DNA of 64,000 nucleotides from Ustulina deusta (lineage: Eukaryota; Ascomycota; Sordariomycetes; Xylariales; Xylariaceae). Both the position numbers and the translations under genes were made by a program. The DNA lies in the NCBI GenBank assembly GCA_023159155.1, contig JAJNNX010000024.1, positions 372,001-436,000 on the forward strand. Reading direction: 5' to 3'. The first letter of the stretch is position 1; the number at the start of each line of letters is the position of its first letter. Below are positions 14,201 to 29,100 of this stretch, one piece after another. Under the pieces are notes generated by a model, which was not told the origin of the DNA, ran no database searches, and saw nothing but the letters and a program-made list of their open reading frames with translations.

Positions 14201-17200
14201 TAAAATCTAAAAAGTTTAACTAATAAATATTTAATAAAAGATTTTTTAGGAAATATTACAATATTTTTTGTTTAAAATAAACCAAATATAATACTTAAAT
14301 ATCTAAAGTATTTTTTATATATATTAAAAATAATAATAATATTATTAATAAAACAATAATAAAACTATAAAAATAATTAAAACTGCTTATTTATATATTT
14401 TTAAATATATTTAAATATATTATAAAACTTTATAAAAGCTATATTTAATTTTTTTATATTTTAAAAGCTAATAATTATAAATTTATTTTTAAAATTTAAA
14501 TAAACTTTAAACTAATAAAAAAAGCTAGTTATATTTATATAAATAATATAATATTTGTTTAGTAAACTACTAATTATTTTGTTTTATAAAAAGAAAAATA
14601 GTTATTAAAAATAATAATTTTATTAAACTATTATAAGTTAATAATTATTTAGTTTTTATTTATACTATATATTTTCTTTTAAATAATAAAAATAAAATAA
14701 ACAAAAAAAATCGGCTTATTTATTTATTTTATATAACTTATTTTATAGAGTTTATTATATATTATATTAAAAACTTTTATATTATAATAATTTAAAAAAT
14801 ATAATTATAAACTTTATTTTATTTTTTATTAATTATTAATAAATAAAATTTTAAGTTGCTAATTTAAAAAAATATTTATTTTATTTTAATCTTTTTAAAT
14901 ATTATAAATATTAATAATTTTATTAAACTTTGCAGCTTTGGAAGCTTTTTTTATATAAATATAAATTTTTTTTGGTGGTTTTTTTAAAAAGATCTGCTAG
15001 CTTTTTTATACTAAAAATAATATATATTTTTAAAATCTTAAACTTAAGTAGTTTATTTAACACTAGTATATAAGTATTATAAGTTAGCAATATACCTATT
15101 TTTTTAATTATATTAAATATAGCATTAATAAAAAGAATATTTATTATATATATTTTGTTTATTTTAAGGACTTTTATTATAAATATTTACTAAGCTCTAA
15201 AAATACTTAAAGTATATTTTTTTATAACTTTTATAAAAATTACTATAAATACTATCTAACTAACTAATTTATTTATATTAATTATTATATTTATAAAAAA
15301 AAAATATTAGTTATAATTATAATAATAATAGGTAATATATTAAATTTGGTATTTATAAAAATTATTAAATTAATAATATTAAAAAACCCTAATTTTACTA
15401 CTTTGGCTAATAAGGTAGCAAGGGTTATAGCTGCTATAGCTAGTGCTATTATTGCTAATTTTTATAAACTAATATAACTTTTATTATTTTAGTTTTTATA
15501 GATCTACTTTAGCTTAGTATTTTTGCTAATTTTTATTAATTTTATAATATTTTTTATTACTAGTACTATATATAATATCTTTATATTTAGTATAGTATTT
15601 ATAGTATTTTTATATATAGTTATAAAAAAAAAAGCTATAATTAGTAAATAAAAGCTTATACTTTATTTAGATATAAGTACTTTTGCTACTTTGCAATATT
15701 ATTTTTTATATATTTATTATTTATTATATATATTTATAACTATATATTATTATATTAAATATAATTATAAAGTTATTAAGTTTATAAAAAGTAATAATAC
15801 TATATTAATAGTTAATTATTATAGTATAAAAAAAAGAAATTATTTCTAATAAATATGCTTAGTTATAAATAGTTATTAATAACTTAACTTTTTTTTTATA
15901 TATAATATAATAAAAAGTTTGCTATTTTTGTTGATATTATATATATAAAACTTAAACTTAGCTTATATTATTAAAGTTATTATAATATTTCTAATAATAA
16001 TTATTTTGCTTTTATGTTTTCTTATAATATATTTAAAAGTTTTTAAATAGGATTAGCTAATAATAGTTTTATTAGTTTTTACGTTATTATAAACTTTTAT
16101 ATTTATTTTTATTAAAGTTAGCTAAGTATTAAACTTTAAATAAATATAACTTAAGCCGAATACTTTATTATATAAGTTAGTACTAAAAGCAGCTATAATA
16201 AAAATATTAATATTTAATATATATAAAACTTTGTTTTAGATAGTAGTAATTATAGTTTTAAGTATTAGTTTATAGCTAAAAATATTTTCTAGCTTAAGGA
16301 TTATTTTATTTTTAGTATATAAGCAAGTATATAAGTACTAAAATAATATATTATATAAAAAGAATTTTTAAATATAATATTTATAAATATATTAGGCAGG
16401 ATTAACTAGTAATTAAATATTAGTTTTAGCTAATTTTTTTAATTTAATTTTTAATTAATAGTAGTATAAATAAAGCTTAAGTATTACTAATAATTTATAT
16501 TTTTTATAATAGTAGTAGTAAATAAGTGCTAAGTTAAATATATAATAAAAAGTATTACTATAGTAGCTAAACTTAATATTAAAAAAAAATTGTTTTTTTT
16601 TGTTACTAGACTATATATTAACAAAATATATATAGTTATAGCTTTTATTATATTATGTATTTTTTTTGCTTTTATTATAATTGCGATCTTTATTATATTT
16701 TTTATTTTAGTTATAATTATAACTTTGGTTATATTTTTAATTGCTATTATAATAATAGTTTTAATTATTATTATAGTACGTTTTTTAATTTTAATTTTAT
16801 TGGTTTTTTGCTTATAAATTTTTATTGCTTTTTTTGTTATATTAGAAATAAAGTTTATATTAAAAAAAATTACTTAATTTTTAATATTTTTTGTTATAGC
16901 AATAGCTATAATTATAGTAGTTCAAACAGTAATCTAAATAGTTATTTTAATACAATAATTTTCAAAATTAAAGTATTTTTATTAAAAAAGTATTAATACT
17001 ATTTAATCAATATTTTATTTAAAGCTTTATATTTAGATGTTATTTTTTAGTTTTATGTTTTAACTTATGTTATATTTTTTTAATTTTCTTTATATAGTTT
17101 TTAAGGTTTTTCTTTGTTTGGAAACATAAATATAATTTATAATAACTTTTTTTTATTAATTATAAATATTTTTTATAACTTTGATTTAATTAAAGTTATT

Positions 17201-17697
17201 TTTTATTAATATATTATTAGTTCTAATATAATAAAGCTTATATTATATATATTAAGAAAATATATTATAGTTTTTAGTTATATTTTAAAAAATAAGCTTT
17301 TTTTTTAAAAACTTTTAAGTAGCTTAACTAGTATAGATTTTAAAACATTTGTTTAAATATTTTATTAGTAGTTTAATTTTAAAAAATTAAAAAATCTAAT
17401 ATTATAAAGCAGTTATTTTATTGTTTTATTATAATAAAACTAATCTTATTAATAAATAATTAAACAAAAATATAATTTAGCTATTTTTTAATTTGTTTAT
17501 TTTTAATATAATATTAATATAGTTAGTAAAAAAATAAATATTAATATAAATAATGTTTTTTTTATTAGCTATAACTTTTTAATTATTAAAGTTATTTTAT
17601 TTTAGATTAAAAATATTAATATTATTATATTTAAGCTTAAGCGTTTTTTTTTAATAAATATTGATTTAGTGCTAAAACTATTCTTTTTTAGCTATTG

Positions 17698-17698
<1 letters not shown>

Positions 17699-17730
<32 letters not shown>
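17699..17730. repeat. (ATT)n microsatellite inside H
   Basis: About ten perfect ATT units. On the minus strand they could be the remains of an asparagine run in a retroelement protein, which is a guess. Confidence 0.9.
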
Positions 17731-18783
17731 GTTGTAGTAATTAAGGTTGTTATTATTATTGTTTAGTTTTAGGGGATCTAGAAGATTTTTATTTAATATT
17801 TTGTATATTTTAAGCTTTTTTTTGCAGCTAGGTTGCAGCAAAGGAAATATTAAAGTTGTAAGGTTAAGCGTCGCTATATTTGCTATAGACCTAATGTTTA
17901 GTATAAAGTATATAAGTTTTGTTTTTAAAACTAATACTAAGCTTTATATAGCAAATATTTTTATTAGATTATTAAATTTTTAATAAAGCGCTTTAATATT
18001 TTTATATATTAATAAAATATTAAAATTAGGGGTTTAAAAATATTTAATAAAAAAGTTTATTGTTTTTTTATTAAACTTAATATTTTTTATATAAAAGTTA
18101 AATAATAAATTTATAGTTTTTAATATTAATTAAAAGTTTTATAAGTTATAAAAACTATTATATTTGTTTAAGTTTAAACTTAGTAAAAGTTTATTTATTA
18201 AGTTTATTATATTGTTTAATAAATATATTAAAAAATAAAAATTATTAAACTAAATATAAACTAGTTTATAAATAATATAAAATAAATTATATAAAATAAA
18301 TTATATATAAAAAATATAATAAAAAAATAAAATAAAATAAAATATTTTATTAAAATAAACTATTAAATAAAATATATATATTTAAATTAGTTAATAAATA
18401 TGTTCTAATTAATATTTTATTTAATATTTTTAAAAATATTTATAATATTTATAAGCTTTTTTAATATTTTTAGTTATTATATATAATATAACTTTAATAA
18501 TTAATTAATTTTTAAAATATAAAAGTGCTATATTAAGCTTGCTTTTTAGTATTAAATTTATTTATAAATTTTTATAAAAATATATATAAAATATAAAAGT
18601 TTATATATAGCTTAATAATTATATTTACTTAAATAATATAATATTAATAGTACTACTATAACTTATAAAATATAAAGTATTAGTTTGCTATTTTTAAAAA
18701 AGTATTTTTATAACTTTATAAGATTAAAAAAGACAATATAGTATAGGGTTTATAATAAAACAAAGCATAGTAAGACACTACTT

Positions 18784-18986
18784 TAATAAAAAAACTAAAA
18801 AGTATATAAAAAAAAAAAATATATTTAGAAAGAATAGGTACGTAACAGAATATTAAAAGGTTTAATATATTTATGTGCGAGGTCCTACTTATAGAAATAC
18901 AGGCTATCTAGTATAGACCTGTCCTAACCTGGGGCATAGGCCACTATTTAAAATTGCTAGTTCAAGCCCCTTATAGGTCTTTATTA
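18784..18986. repeat. right LTR of H
   Basis: A 203-bp repeat, less mutated than its partner. It keeps GC-rich words such as CCTGGGGCATAGGCC and GTTCAAGCCCC. The second resembles a pol III B box, but no A box is placed for it. Confidence 0.8.
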
Positions 18987-18991
18987 TTTTG

Positions 18992-21900
18992 AGTATTAAT
19001 AACTAGTTAATTTAAAAAAAACTTTAGTTTTTATTTCAAAATTTTGTTTATTTTTTTAGTTAAATTTTAATTATATTAAAAAAAAATTTTTATTTTTGTT
19101 TTATTAGTTTTTTTTATTTTATAGCGCTTTAATTAGTTTTTTAATAGTATTATTACTTAATAATATAATTAATAGTTTTATTATTTTAAAATAATTAATT
19201 AATATTTTTTGTTTGTTATTAAATTTAAATTTATTAGTTCGTTTTTTTATAGTTTAAATATTTAATTTTAGTTTAGCAAGCTTTTAATTTTAATTTTTAA
19301 TTTTTATAAATTTTTTTTTGTTTTTTTATTAAGAATTATTTTTATAAAAGAATTTTTAATAGATTTTTTAATTTATATTTTTTAAAATTAAATATTTTTC
19401 ATTTTTATAAAGTTTTAATTATTTATATAATACTTTCTTATTATTAGATTTATTAATAAATAGTTAAGTATTATATAGTAATATAAGCGTTTTTTTTATA
19501 AATAATATTTAGGTTTTATATATATTTTTATAAGTTTTTTTTAGTACTGCTTTTTTTTGCTTGTTTATAATTATGTCTTTATTTGTTTAATATTTTAATT
19601 GCAATATTTTAGTTATTTTATTTATGTTATTAAGAAGTTTTTATAGCTTTAAATATTTTTTTAATTAATAATTCTTTATATCAAGATTATATTTTTAATA
19701 AATAAAATTAGTAACTTTTTATAAACTAATTTATATAAGCTATAATTAAAATAACGTATTAAAGTTTAGTTAGTTTATATAACTAGATTTATATACCATA
19801 TTTAATTTAATTTAATTTTATTAATAAATTATATTAATCTTTTTTTAATTAACTAATAACTTTTTTTTATAAGTTTTTAAGCTTATAAGTAATATATAAG
19901 CTTATAATTTAGTTTATACTTAAACGTCTATATAATTTTCTATATATCTTTCTTATTTTTTATACTATTATTATATTTGATTTTTATAAGGATTTTATAC
20001 TAGTAAATTTTTTTTTTTAGTAAAGCTTAATATTTTTAGCAAATTATTAATTTTTAAAAGCTTAGTTTTAAGCTATATAATTATTTTATAATTATTATTT
20101 ATTAGTATAGTTTATATATTTATAATTTATAAAATAAAAAGATTAAAAAAGTAATTAAAGTTAACTTTTTTTTTTTGTTAAAAATTAATATTTAGAACAA
20201 CTTTTAGTTACATTATAAATATTACAGTAAAAGCTTTTTTAATATTACTTTTATATTATTTTTTAAATTATAGTAATTCTTTTTTTATAAGCAAACCTTT
20301 TATAGTTTTATATAATTAAAGCTTCTTTTATATTAGGGTTATTTATTATTTCGTTAAAAACAGTTTATTTTTTATTTTTTTTAAAGCTAATATTGTTATA
20401 TTAAGTATATTTCATAAAAAAGCCTGTAGCGATTTGCTATTTATTACTACTAGCTTTTTTTTTAATAAATAGTCCGTTTTCAGAATTATAATTATTATAT
20501 ATAATTAAATATTAATAAAGTTTTTAATATTTTTTTATATTATATTTAATTTATTTAATAATTTTAATAGTTTATATAATAAATTATTTATTATTATATA
20601 TTTTATATTTAAAATATAATAAATTTTAAAATTAAAAAACTTAATAAAAATAACTTATTTTATTAATTAAGTATTAAAGAATAAACAAAATTATTATTAA
20701 GATATATAATTAAAATTTCTTAAAAGTTTTAATAATAACTAAGCATTTATTTTTTAATGAAATATTAATTTTTAATTAAATTGTTTTCTTTTATAATTAA
20801 AAATAATTAAACCTAAAGTTTTAATCAATCGTTTTTTAATTATTATATAGTTTTTTTTTTGGATTTCTTAAAATAACAAAACTTATTTTTTTAGTATAAA
20901 TAACTAAAAAATAAATAAATAATATATAGTTTTTTATTTAAATTTTATAATATATTATAACTTTTAAAAAAACACAAACTTTTTTTAAAATTTTATATAA
21001 TTTTTACTTTTATTAACAAAAAGTTATTTATTTTATATATATATTTAATTATTTTAATAAATAATTTACATTATTTATTTTTTGTAGTATTAGTTATAAT
21101 TTTAGTTAGTTTAAAATTAAATTATTATATTTTTAAATAAAGTTTTTTATAATAATATTATTAAAAAGTTTTTATATTTTATAAATAAAATATTTTTAAA
21201 AATTTAGCTATTAAATTAATAATACTTATAAAAAATAATTATTGTTTAGCTAAATATAAATAATAAAATCTAATTATATTTAAAAAATAAATTAATTATT
21301 AAAATTATTTTATATATAATAAATTTTTTAACAAATTTATTATAGCTTTTAAAAAAATTTATATTATATATTATAATAATATTTACTTTTATTATAAAAT
21401 TAATTAATTAAACTTTTTTAATTTTTTTTTAATTAAAAGTTATATATTTTAATATAAAAAATAAGCTTTTTTAAATATTTTATTTTTGAAGCAGATCTTA
21501 AGAACTTTTATAATAGTTTTTTTTTAAAAAAACTAAAAATTAATATACTTTTTATTTATTATATAACATAAAAGATTATTTTAATTATATATAAAAGTAA
21601 TACTTTTACTTTTATTTTTTTAATTTTAGTAAAATTTTAAAAAACGTCATTTTTTTTATATATAATTTTTATTAAAATATTAGTTTTTTATAATACAAAC
21701 TTAATAAACCGTAATTCTTTAAGCTTTTTAGCTATTAGGTATATATTTTTATAAAGGTTAAACTACTGAAAATAAGTTTTATTTTTAAAGCTTAATATAA
21801 TTTAAAAAAAAAATATAGTTATTTATTTATATAAGCTAAATAAAATAATATTATTTATAAAGATTTTATTAAAAAAATATTTATTTTTATTTTTATTTTT

Positions 21901-23325
21901 ATCTATAATATATATTATAATTAAATAATTTTTTACTAATATATTATCTTTTTATAAAATATAAATAAGTTTTAAACAAGTTATAAAATAAATATTTTTT
22001 TATTTAGTAGCTAGTTTAAAGTTTAAAATTTTAGTTATAATAACTGCAAACTTTTTTTTTATTAATATAATATAAATAGTAATCTTAAATATATTTATGA
22101 ACTTATTATTATTATATATAATTTTAACTTTTTTATTTTATTATATTTTTAATTTTTAAAAAAAAAATTTTTTATTAAATAAATATATATTAAAATAGCT
22201 AGTTTTTAAAACTTTACTATATAAGTCTAGCTCTTTTTATATATATATATTTTTTCATAGTTTATTTTTTTAAAAATATAACTATTATTAATTAATAAAT
22301 CTTCTATTAATTATAAATAAAGTTTAAAACTTTTAATAACTATTTATTTAATTTCTTTATAAGTAAATAGTTATAAGTTTTCTGCTAGCCATTTTATTAC
22401 TTTATTAATTAAATAAACAAAATTATTATTAAAAGTAGCAATAAATATTATAATTTTATATTTTCTAAATATCATACTAGTTATTATATAACTGTTTTAA
22501 AAATATAAAACTATTTAAGACTTAGTAATTAAGTTTATTTTAAAAAGTAGTAAAAAAAAGGCTTAGTTATACTTAAGTATATAAATAAACCAATCTAAAG
22601 ATTAGCTTGTAAGCTAAATTATAAATTTAAAACATCTAATATATTTTATAAATTTTAAGCTATTATTATTAAATTTTTTTTAAATAATAATAATAATTTT
22701 TATAAAACTATTGATTATTGAGCTTAATTATATATTAATATTTATAATATTAGTAATAAACTTGCTTAATATAAAAATTTTAATAAGCAAAGTTATATAT
22801 ATATAAATATAAATATTGTTTAGAAGTCTTGCTTTAGTTACTTTTAATTTTTGCGTTTTTATTAAAACTTTGTTTAAATAATTAGAATAGTTTTTTTATT
22901 TATTATTAAGTATTTAAAAAAAGCCTGCTAAAATAATAGATATATTAAAAATAGCAGTAAACTAAACATAATATAAAACCTAGCTTTAAAACCGAGCAAA
23001 TCTTTTTTATTAATTTTTTATAAATAATCTAAAACTATTTTGAAGTTAAAATTTATATAATTAAATAATTTTTTATTAATAATAAATTATATATTTTATA
23101 TATTAAGCGTTTTTTGCAAAAAAAAAAGAAATATTTTATAATATTATATTAAGGTTATAACTTTTTGTATAGATTTAAATAATATTAATTAATTAATTTT
23201 CTTTAATTAAAAATAATTAGATTTCGTTATAGCACAGGCTTAGTAGTTAAATACTAATAATATATTATAGCTTTTATTTATAAAGTTTTTTTTAATTAAT
23301 TAGTACTATTAAAATATTTTATCTA
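18992..23325. other. AT-rich fossil sequence between H and Z copy A
   Basis: About 4.3 kb of stop-saturated sequence. The first half is T-rich on the plus strand, as expected for an A-rich element on the minus strand. I found no terminal repeats, GC patch or copy elsewhere in the window. It is most likely a truncated RIP-mutated transposon of unknown family. Confidence 0.5.
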
Positions 23326-23330
23326 ATTAA

Positions 23331-23547
23331 TATAATAATTAGGATAGTTTTAATAAAACTTATAAAAATTTTAGATTTATATAATAATAAAATAAAAAAT
23401 TAATATATGAACTAATTTATAATTTTATAGCTATATATATAAAGTTTATATTTATTTATTTTATAAAGTTTTTTTTTTTTAATGTAAAATTTTAATTTAT
23501 AATATTAATAAATTAATTATAAAAACTTTATTTAATTAATTATAATA
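23331..23547 (+). repeat. 5' LTR of Z copy A
   Basis: A 217-bp Z-family LTR, heavily RIP-mutated, with its T-run shortened. The interior begins at TTACTTTAAG, matching CTACTTTAAG in copy B. Confidence 0.8.
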
Positions 23548-25889
23548 TTACTTTAAGCTTATTAATTATTTATTTATAAATATTTAATAAATATATATTT
23601 TTAATTTTTAAACAATTAAAATAATGTTAATTATAAAATATAACTAGTTTAGTATTTTTAAATAATTTAAAAAAAAAATCTTTATAAAAAAGAAAAAAGT
23701 TTTTATTTTAAAATTTTTGTTAAATATTTTAAACAAATTAATAGTTAAAAAAAAATTTAAAAAAAATTAAATTTAAATTAAAACTGAAATAATTTAATAT
23801 AAATAATATATTTAAAAATATATTAAAAGTATTTAAATTTATAATTTTATATTAATTTTAATAAAACTTTTGTAATAAAAAAATAAAATAAAATATTAGT
23901 TTTTTATTATATTTATTTTAATATTTTTGAAAAATAATTATAATTTAATAATAAAAAATATGTTAAAAAATTTAAAATTTAAAATTTATTATTTTATTAT
24001 TTTATTTATTAATATTTTAAACTCTTTATATATTAAAAAAACTAAAATATAAAAAAGTAATTTTAGCAAGTTTATAAAAAATAAAATTTTATTTAATAAT
24101 TAAATTTATAAACTAATAAAAAAATTAGTTAAAATTTTAATTTATTAAATTATAATAAAAATATTTCATATAAATTTATTTTTCTATAAATTTAAATATT
24201 TCATATAAATTATTAAATTAATATATAATATTATTAAGCAAACTTATAAAAATTATTAATTAATTAAACTTATAAGCTTAGGTAAATAAAAATCTAATTA
24301 AAATGAAGTTTAATTATAAAAAAATATATATATTAATTAATTATTTTAATTAAAATATATAATTAAAATAAATAAATTATGTTTAAAATATTTATTTAAT
24401 TATAAATTAATAATATTAAAACTTATATTTTTTTAATAATTAATTATAAGTTTATATAATAAATTAAGTAATAATTAAAAATAAAAATAATTTATTTAAT
24501 TAAATTTGAAAGATTTCATATTTATTATAATAAAATAATTAATAAAATTTATAAATATTTAATATATATAATTAAAATTAATAATTAATAATTTAAAAAC
24601 CAAATATTTTAAATTATTAATTTTAATTATAATATTATTATTAATATTAAATAATTAATAAAATAAAATATTCTTTTTAGTTTAATTTTTATTAATAATT
24701 ATAATTAAAGTTTTTAATTATAAATAATAAATTATAAACTCAAAAATATAACGAAACACTAACTAATATAATTAAATATTAAAAAAATATTGTTAAATAT
24801 AAGTAAAACTAAAAAAATATTAAAAAAAACTTAAAACTTTTAAACTTACAATAAAAGAATATCTATATAATAATTTAAAAAGAAAAAAACTAAGCTATTA
24901 TTAAAAATTTATTATAAAACTTTTAGAACTATTTTTATTAAAATAAATAAAAATAATTAATTAAAAAAACTTAAAAAAAATTATTATAATTAAGTTTATA
25001 ATAATTAAAAATAATTATATTAAATTATTTAAAAAAGACTTACAAATAATTAATATTTTATAAAAAAAAAATTGAAATTAGCTAAATAATGTTATAAAAA
25101 CTTTTTAATAATAAATTAATTTTATTTTGTAAAAAAAAGAATTTAAATATATAAAACTAATATAAGATTTTTTAATTTTTTTAATTATTATATTTAAAAA
25201 AGTTTTTTTTTTAAAACAAAATCTAAAATTTTATTATTATTATAACTAAAGTTTAATATAGTACTAAAACTTAATAGTAAAAAATATATTTTAAAATTTT
25301 ATTAATATTAAATATTTATATAGTTTATTTTATTTAAAAAAAATTTATAAATAAATTATTAGTTATAAATTTTATTTTATTTATATTAAAATATTTTACT
25401 AATTATTATTAATTTTAAAATTATATTAAACTTTTTTATTTAAATTTATAAAAAAATATTTTATTAAAAAGTTTTATTATTTAATCAAAAAATAAAACTT
25501 ATTTAATAATAGGTTTTTATTAATATATAAATTTAAATTTTATTTTAAAACTAAAAAATAGTACTAAATTTATTATAAAAAAATATTAAAGAGTTTTATT
25601 TTAATATATTTATTATTAATTATTAAAAAATAATTATAAAAATTAAAATTAATCCTATTAAAATTTTAATAATTTTAAAAGTACTAAATTAATTTAGTTA
25701 TTTTTAATGTTTTATAATTATCTTGATTTATTTATTATATTAATAAAATAATTATTTTTTTAAATTAATTATTAAAAAAAAAAAAACTATTTATAATTAA
25801 ATTAAAATAAAAATAAACTTTTAAATATATAAAACTATTTATATATAAAATAGTAGTTTTAGTTTTTTTTAAATTTAGCTAACTAATAT

Positions 25890-26154
25890 TGTAGCAGGGC
25901 TGGTGCTAGCGGCCCGCTGGCAGCTGCAAATGTAGCTGCACGTTAATTGTTAGCCGTATTTGGGCCGCCTGCGGCCCGAACCGGCTGATCTTCGGCTATA
26001 TTTAGGGGTTTAAATAGCTATAAAAGCTTTCGAACTTCTTAAAGCAATACTTACTTCATACGTATAATATTTATACTAGTTTTTAAGTAGTAGGCACTTT
26101 AGTTTGTTTTGTTGTTTTTAGTTATTTTAGTATTAAGTTACTTTGTTTTTTTTT
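25890..26154 (+). repeat. 5' LTR of G
   Basis: GC-rich in its first 110 bp, with words such as GCGGCCCGCTGGCAGCTGC that are unchanged in the right LTR. Most differences from 30105-30369 are single C/T or G/A changes. Confidence 0.85.
26019..26026 (+). promoter_or_regulatory. TATA box in 5' LTR of G
   Basis: TATAAAAG lies about 130 bp into the LTR. The same word occurs at the same position in the right LTR (30234-30241), although the surroundings have changed. Confidence 0.55.
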
Positions 26155-26184
26155 AATAGTATTTTTTAGTAAAGCTACAATAAA

Positions 26185-29100
26185 GCAGTTTTTTATATAA
26201 ATTTATATATAATAATATTTACAAACGCTTATTATTTCTTAAAACATAACTTATAATCGGAAACTAATACTTAACGCCTTTCTATATAAATTACTATATA
26301 AATATATTTATAACCTATTAATAGATTTAATGCTAGCTATACAAAGATTAACCTAGCTAATTTAGCTAATATAATTAATTAGTTAGTTAGTTGATTAGCT
26401 AACCTATAAATAACTAATTCCTTATATAAATATATTTATAAGCAGCTTTTTATATAAATCTATATATAAGTTTGCTTATAGCTATATATTTTTTAGAAAG
26501 CCTAGTTTGTTAGCTATATGTATTAAATAGCTAATTAAGCTTATTTTATATAATTAACTAAACTAATCTAGCTATTATATATATTAATTAGCTTTATTGC
26601 CTTTGCTACTTTAGCTATACATACTTACTGCCAAGTCCTTTGCTAAAATACATATATAAACAACCTACTATATAAATTAGTATACAAACTTGTTTGTAGC
26701 TATACAACTTATAAAAAGCTTTTGGTCCGTTAGTCTAAGTAGCTATTCCGGTTAGCCAGGCTAGCTATATATGTTAATTAGCCAATTTAGCCTAGTTTGT
26801 ATTGATTAGTCAGTTTGTATGTTCATGTACGCGTTCGAGCAGTCTGCTATATAAATTTATATATAAACGCGCTTTTACCCGTACGCTATACGTACGATAT
26901 ACTAATCAGCTAATTATTTTTGTTTTTTAGGCTTTGTTAGCTAGGCTAGTTATATATGCGTTAATTAGCCTAATTGGCCCATTGCTTTATTGGCTAGCTA
27001 TACGTATTGCTAAACTAGTTATATTACTAAAGAAGTTATATTATTAAGTTAGTTAGTTAGTTAGTTAGTCTTTTTATTAAAAAGTTATTTAAGCAGACCT
27101 ATATATTATTTTATATATAAATATATTTATATGCTTTTTAGTCCAAAGGAAATTCTTTGTTCTAAGTTGCTAATTAATTAGTTAGTTAGTTAGTTAATTA
27201 GTTAATTATTTCATAAGTTTTTTATCTAAATATATTTATAAGCTAAGTCCTATATAAGTTATTATATAAACTAGCTTATAGATATATAGCTTTTAAAAAA
27301 ACTTTTGTTCTAGCTTATAATTACTAATTGCTAATTTTGTTATATTAATTAGCTAAATTGTTTTATTTACTAGCTATATATATTACTACCTATATTAATT
27401 AGTTATTTATATTAATTAATTAAGTCTATATTTAAATATTATATAAACAAGTTACTATATAAGTTTATATATAAATTTGCTTGCATTTATATTGCTTATA
27501 GGAAGCTATTGCTTTAAGTTTTTTGTTTAGTCTTTTGTTTAGTTAATATTTTATTAGTAGTTAGCCGGATCCTTTATTATAAATAGTTTTATAAATAAAT
27601 CTTTATATATTTTATATATAAATATATTTATAATATTATAGTTTACAAGAAAGTTTGCTTTAAGTTATAACATATTTGTTTTATGCTTTTATTAACTATA
27701 TATATACTTCTATTCTTATTATTTTTATTATTTTTATTGCTTTTTGTTATTTTTAAGTTTTTATACTATTAATTAGCTAGTTCTTTATATAAATTATTAT
27801 ATAAACAAGTATTTATATAGTTTATATAGGAGTTAGCTCGAATATATATAGTTTAAAAAAAACATTATTTAGACTTTGTTTTTAAAGCTTTGTTTTAAAA
27901 ATATTGTTTTTATTGCAGTGTTTAGTGCTATATATTGCTTTTTTTATATTGTTGATTAGTTAGACTTTTTATGTTTGGTAGTATATAAATATATTTATAG
28001 TTTATAAAGGAGCGTTTGTTTATGGTTTTAATTAATAAATTGCTATACTATTAATTAGCTAGTCTTTTGTTTAGCTTTAGTAGCTATACTGTTTAGTTCT
28101 ATATTTAATAGCTATATAAACAGATCTTTATATAATTTATATATAAATATGTTTTTATACCTATAGTTTAAAGTAAATTATTGTTTAGCTAGCTAATCAA
28201 TAGACTACTATACTGCTAATTAGCTAATTTAGCTATATATATGTTAATTAGTTATATATGTGTTAGTTAGTATAGGTATTATATATATGTGCTGCTGATT
28301 AGCTAGTTTAGCTGTTATACGTACGATTAATCAGCGATTTAGCTGATATATGCGTGTATAAGCAGCCATCCATATAAATTTATATATGTGTGTGCTTATA
28401 TTAATATATTACACCCTGTTCGCTATTAATTAGCAATTTTTAGCTATATTTGTTGTTAAGCAGTAATTTTTAGCTATTTTGTTATATATATGTTGATTAG
28501 CGAGTTTATTAAGTTTTATGCAATTTTTAGTTATTTGTTATTAATTAGCAAATTTATTATGTTTTAGTTGTATATAAATAGGTGTATATATAGTTTTTTA
28601 TATGAACCTGCTTGCATATATATTAATCACTTATGCAAGGGCTTTCTAATTAGCCTTATACCATTCTATGTTATATATATAGCACTACTAATCAGTTAGT
28701 CTATATAAAAAATATAGGCGTACAAGCAATTATTTATATAATTTATATAGCAATCTGCTTATATTTATATAACTTATATATTATATATTTTATATATATA
28801 GCAATACATATATAGCGCTATAGATATAGTATAGCACTACTAATTAGTTAATACATTATTGCTGCGCTGATTAATTAGTTTATTACTATATATATAATAT
28901 AGCACTAACAAATTATTATTACTACGCTAATTAGTTATTTAGTTACATACAAATAACTCCCTATACTATTTTATATATAGACTTGTTTATACTATATATA
29001 TTACATAGTTATTATAGTATTACTAATTAATTAATATATTATTGCTACGCTAATTAATTAAAATTGTTATTACTACATTAATTAGTCGATTTGTTATATA

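Larger units (their letters stand above)
11072..18986. mobile_element. RIP-degenerate LTR retrotransposon, family H
   Basis: Two direct repeats of about 202 bp, 11072-11273 and 18784-18986, bound a 7.5-kb interior. Flanks TTTTA (11067-11071) and TTTTG (18987-18991) fit a 5-bp target duplication with one RIP-type G-to-A change. The left LTR ends CA and the right one TA. The interior has no readable protein. Parts of it, about 11.4-12.0 kb and 16.6-17.7 kb, are T-rich on the plus strand, which hints at a minus-strand element, but other parts are mixed and I found no clear purine tract, so strand is left open. T-rich low-complexity sequence near 16.6-17.0 kb and 17.75-17.98 kb leaves short open stretches that I do not regard as genes. 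Confidence 0.78.

Noticed and set aside
15384..15394. Telomere-like CCCTAA words
   Set aside because: Single isolated occurrences only; no tandem array in the window.
16590..16996. Overlapping open stretches of 75 and 113 codons in two frames
   Set aside because: Low-complexity T-rich sequence gives Ile/Phe/Tyr/Asn-only translations in two frames at once. This is composition, not a membrane protein gene.
17747..17983. 78-codon open stretch with hydrophobic residues
   Set aside because: It lies inside the mutated interior of H on its T-rich strand, with no recognisable domain or promoter.
18784..18986. tRNA or SINE in the H terminal repeat
   Set aside because: GTTCAAGCC fits a B box, but no A box at suitable distance and no paired stems. 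Two copies at the ends of one 7.9-kb unit with a shared flank fit LTRs better.
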